DNA of 17,558 nucleotides from Prevotella sp. CAG:1058 (lineage in GTDB: Bacteria; Bacteroidota; Bacteroidia; Bacteroidales; Bacteroidaceae), in contig HF986679.1 in NCBI GenBank assembly GCA_000433175.1, forward strand, positions 7,172 through 24,729. The letters run 5' to 3'. The notes beneath the pieces are model-generated. The model was not told where the DNA came from and ran no database searches. It was given only the letters and a program-made list of their open reading frames with translations. Positions 15,614-17,558 of the stretch are shown here, in pieces. How positions within the stretch are numbered: position 1 is the first letter of the stretch; each line of letters starts with the position of its first letter. The translations under genes were made by a program, and so were the position numbers.

Positions 15614-16816
15614 ATGGAACAAATAATAAGACATTTTACTGACGACGACCTTTATAAATTTACCATGTGCTGCGCCGTGATTGACAACTTTCCACGCGCG
15701 CAAGTAAAATACATATTCACAGACAGGGACGACACGGTATATCCGGAAGGTTTCGCCACAGAACTTGAGAAGCAGATTGCCGCTCTTGAGGATGTGGTGA
15801 TAACCGAAGACGAGATTGACTTCATGCGCCGCAGGTGCTATTACCTGCCTGAATGGTTTTTCAATTATCTAAAAGGATTCCGCTTCAACCGCCATTGGGC
15901 AAAGGCATGGCAGGACGACGAAGGACACCTGCACGTCGAGTTTGAAGGCAGCTGGGCCGACACGATATTCCTTGAGGTGAAAGTGCTTGCCATAATCTCT
16001 GACCTGTTCTATGAAATGACGGGACAGGACAAGCTGTTTGATTACGACTCATATTACACCAAGACGTACAACAAAGCAGAGCGTCTGCTGCAGGCCGGCT
16101 GCGTGTTCAGCGACTTCGGCACGCGCCGCCGGGCGTCGTTCAAGGCAGAGGACGTGGTCGTAAGGGCGATGAAAGACTGCTACAACAGCCGCGAATGGCC
16201 GGGCAAGTTTGTAGGCACGAGCAACGTCTATCTTGCAATGAAGCACGACGTGGTGCCCGTTGGCACGATGGCTCACGAGTTTGTATGCGCCATAGGCGGC
16301 ATGTACGGCCCGCAGATGGCCAACAACATAGCGATGAACTCGTGGCGAAACACGTTCCGCGGTGCGCTCGGCACTTACCTTTACGACAGTTTCGGATGGA
16401 ACATCTTCAACCTGAACTTCTCTGAAGACTTCGCAAACCTGTTCAAAGGACTGCGCATAGACAGCGGCGACAACCGCGAACAGCTTATGAGAATAGTTGA
16501 AAAATACCGCTCGTTCGGCATCGACCCCAAGTCAAAACAGGTGATATTCAGCAACGCCCTGGACACCGACGCGGCAATAGAGATACAGAAGTTTGCTAAA
16601 GACTACTGCCAACCTTCATTCGGCATAGGCACCCACTTCACAAATGATTTCGAGGGAGTGAAGCCGATGAACATCGTAATAAAGCTAGTCGCGGCAAAGA
16701 TAACCGAAGCATGGACATTCTATAACGACACGTGCAAGCTGAGCGAAGACGAAGGCAAGCATGTAGGCAAGCCTGAAGTGGTAAAGCGGTTCATGCAGGC
16801 GCTGAACATGATTTGA
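15614..16816 (+). CDS. pncB: Nicotinate phosphoribosyltransferase
   Basis: PncB joins nicotinate and PRPP, with ATP hydrolysis, to nicotinate mononucleotide in the NAD salvage pathway (cytoplasm). The 400-residue protein has the family start IIRHFTDDDLYKFTMCCAV, then FSDFGTRRRASF (165-176), GTSNVYLA (201-208), and the phosphorylated His in VGTMAHEF (His221). RIDSGDN (nicotinate and phosphate contacts) and FGIGTHFTND come later. Length is normal for the bacterial PncB. It has its own promoter, ends before a strong hairpin, and returns to the higher G+C of the conserved flank, so it is a core gene bordering the accessory cluster. Confidence 0.97.
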   Translation: MEQIIRHFTDDDLYKFTMCCAVIDNFPRAQVKYIFTDRDDTVYPEGFATELEKQIAALEDVVITEDEIDFMRRRCYYLPEWFFNYLKGFRFNRHWAKAWQDDEGHLHVEFEGSWADTIFLEVKVLAIISDLFYEMTGQDKLFDYDSYYTKTYNKAERLLQAGCVFSDFGTRRRASFKAEDVVVRAMKDCYNSREWPGKFVGTSNVYLAMKHDVVPVGTMAHEFVCAIGGMYGPQMANNIAMNSWRNTFRGALGTYLYDSFGWNIFNLNFSEDFANLFKGLRIDSGDNREQLMRIVEKYRSFGIDPKSKQVIFSNALDTDAAIEIQKFAKDYCQPSFGIGTHFTNDFEGVKPMNIVIKLVAAKITEAWTFYNDTCKLSEDEGKHVGKPEVVKRFMQALNMI

Positions 16817-16866
16817 TATTCAACGGCACCGCATTTCAATCAACAGACATCAGAATATAATTAATA

Positions 16867-16920
16867 AAACAGCTAAACCGCCGGTTGCAGACACATTGGC
16901 AACCTGCGGATTAGCTGTTT
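16867..16920. terminator. Long bidirectional hairpin terminator between convergent genes
   Basis: AAACAGCTAA (16867-16876) pairs with TTAGCTGTTT (16911-16920); inside, CCGC with GCGG and GGTTGC with GCAACC extend it to 20 bp with two single mismatches and a 10-nt loop. It lies between pncB and the convergent mscS-type gene. Minus-strand transcripts get the better tail (TTTTATTAATT), while the plus-strand tail is short. Confidence 0.75.
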
Positions 16921-17009
16921 ATACGAACACGCAAACAACGTAAGTCGTTTATATCAGGCCAATAAGTTCATTACACAAAGGCCGCATAATCAGTAAAGAA
17001 ACAGAATAA

Positions 17010-17558
17010 TCAAGCATTGACGACATTAAGATACGGATAAGGTATCTCGATATTCTCTGCGTCGAAACGCTCTTTCACGCTTTTAAGCAAATCGCATTTC
17101 ATCGAATAAGCAGTGGCGGCACTTGACGCCCAAGCCCAGGCACGCAGCGTGATGGCAGAGTCGCCAAGATTGATTACGCGGATAATAACCTCCGGAAAGC
17201 CTTTCTTCTTATCCTCCTCGGTGCGGTGGTCGATAAGCAACGGATGCTTCATAATCTCGTCGCGCATCACTTCAATGGCTCTGTCAAGGTTTACGGTATA
17301 GGCCACACCTACTTCTACGAAGGCGCATGTAGAGGTGTCTCCGTATGACGAATTGATGATCGTACTCGAGTTTATCTTGTTGTTCGGAATAAGAATCATG
17401 CGGTTTTCGGCATCACGTATTACGGTGTGGCGCAGCGTTATTTCGATAACGGTACCTTTCACCGTGCTGTCAATCTCGACAAAATCGCCGAGCTTGAAGG
17501 GCTGGGAGAATATTATGAACAGTCCGCCGATAATGTTAGACAGCGCGTCCTGTGAAGC
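17010..17558 (-). CDS. MscS-family mechanosensitive channel, C-terminal part (N-terminus beyond the window)
   Basis: An open frame of 182 residues enters from the right edge. It begins ASQDALSNIIGGLFIIFSQPFKLGDFVEID, the end of the pore helix and the start of the beta domain of MscS channels. It goes on with GTVIEITLRHTVIRDAENRMILIPNNKI, the central beta barrel, and an alpha/beta C-terminal domain ending FDAENIEIPYPYLNVVNA, where the IPYP motif is usual for the family. The protein would sit in the inner membrane and release solutes on hypo-osmotic shock. The membrane helices and true start are outside, so overall size cannot be judged. It is convergent with pncB. Confidence 0.93.
   Translation of the reverse strand, partial: ASQDALSNIIGGLFIIFSQPFKLGDFVEIDSTVKGTVIEITLRHTVIRDAENRMILIPNNKINSSTIINSSYGDTSTCAFVEVGVAYTVNLDRAIEVMRDEIMKHPLLIDHRTEEDKKKGFPEVIIRVINLGDSAITLRAWAWASSAATAYSMKCDLLKSVKERFDAENIEIPYPYLNVVNA

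Overview
The window looks like a chromosomal segment of a Bacteroidota bacterium, most probably Prevotella or a close relative. The grounds are the gene families, the lack of Shine-Dalgarno sequences in front of starts, several matches to the Bacteroidota promoter type (TTTG, 19-20 nt, TAnnTTTG), and a degenerate intergenic repeat array of a style I associate with Prevotella. The genus is inference; the phylum is fairly secure.

Left part (1-3588, all minus strand): a four-gene run reading right to left. It holds a small membrane protein, an AmgK-like sugar kinase fused to a RapZ C-terminal domain, a MurU-like nucleotidyltransferase, and guaA, which is cut by the window edge. The kinase and nucleotidyltransferase look like the anomeric MurNAc recycling route to UDP-MurNAc; the RapZ domain suggests coupling to amino-sugar status. 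Between this operon and groEL lies an approximately 440-bp gap with a promoter for the operon and, further upstream, a separate promoter-terminator pair that could make a small RNA of about 125-130 nt.

Middle (4029-6927): groEL and groES on the minus strand, with a strong terminator after groEL and a cluster of CTGACAA sites upstream of groES. The next approximately 890 bp have no credible gene. They hold a 22-bp-period degenerate repeat array (about 6421-6573) and a good promoter pointing rightwards (6826-6857).

Right-centre (6928-15478, plus strand): the accessory part, and the most interesting. It is a compact cluster for a ribosomally made, post-translationally modified peptide. In order it encodes a radical SAM maturase with a B12-type N-terminal domain, a glycosyltransferase that keeps the polypeptide GalNAc-transferase metal-ligand pattern, a 79-residue cysteine-free precursor with a double-glycine leader, a hairpin, a secreted two-lobed aspartic protease, a small outer-membrane barrel, a C39-peptidase ABC exporter and a HlyD-type adaptor. 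My model is that the precursor is modified by the radical SAM enzyme and O-glycosylated on its Ser/Thr/Pro-rich core, cut after Gly-Gly and exported by the ABC/HlyD pair, and possibly trimmed outside the cytoplasm by the aspartic protease. Base composition is mosaic: AT-rich maturation genes, and a GC-rich barrel gene and C39 domain.

Right edge (15525-17558): pncB with its own promoter, a long bidirectional hairpin terminator, and the C-terminal part of a convergent MscS-type channel gene.
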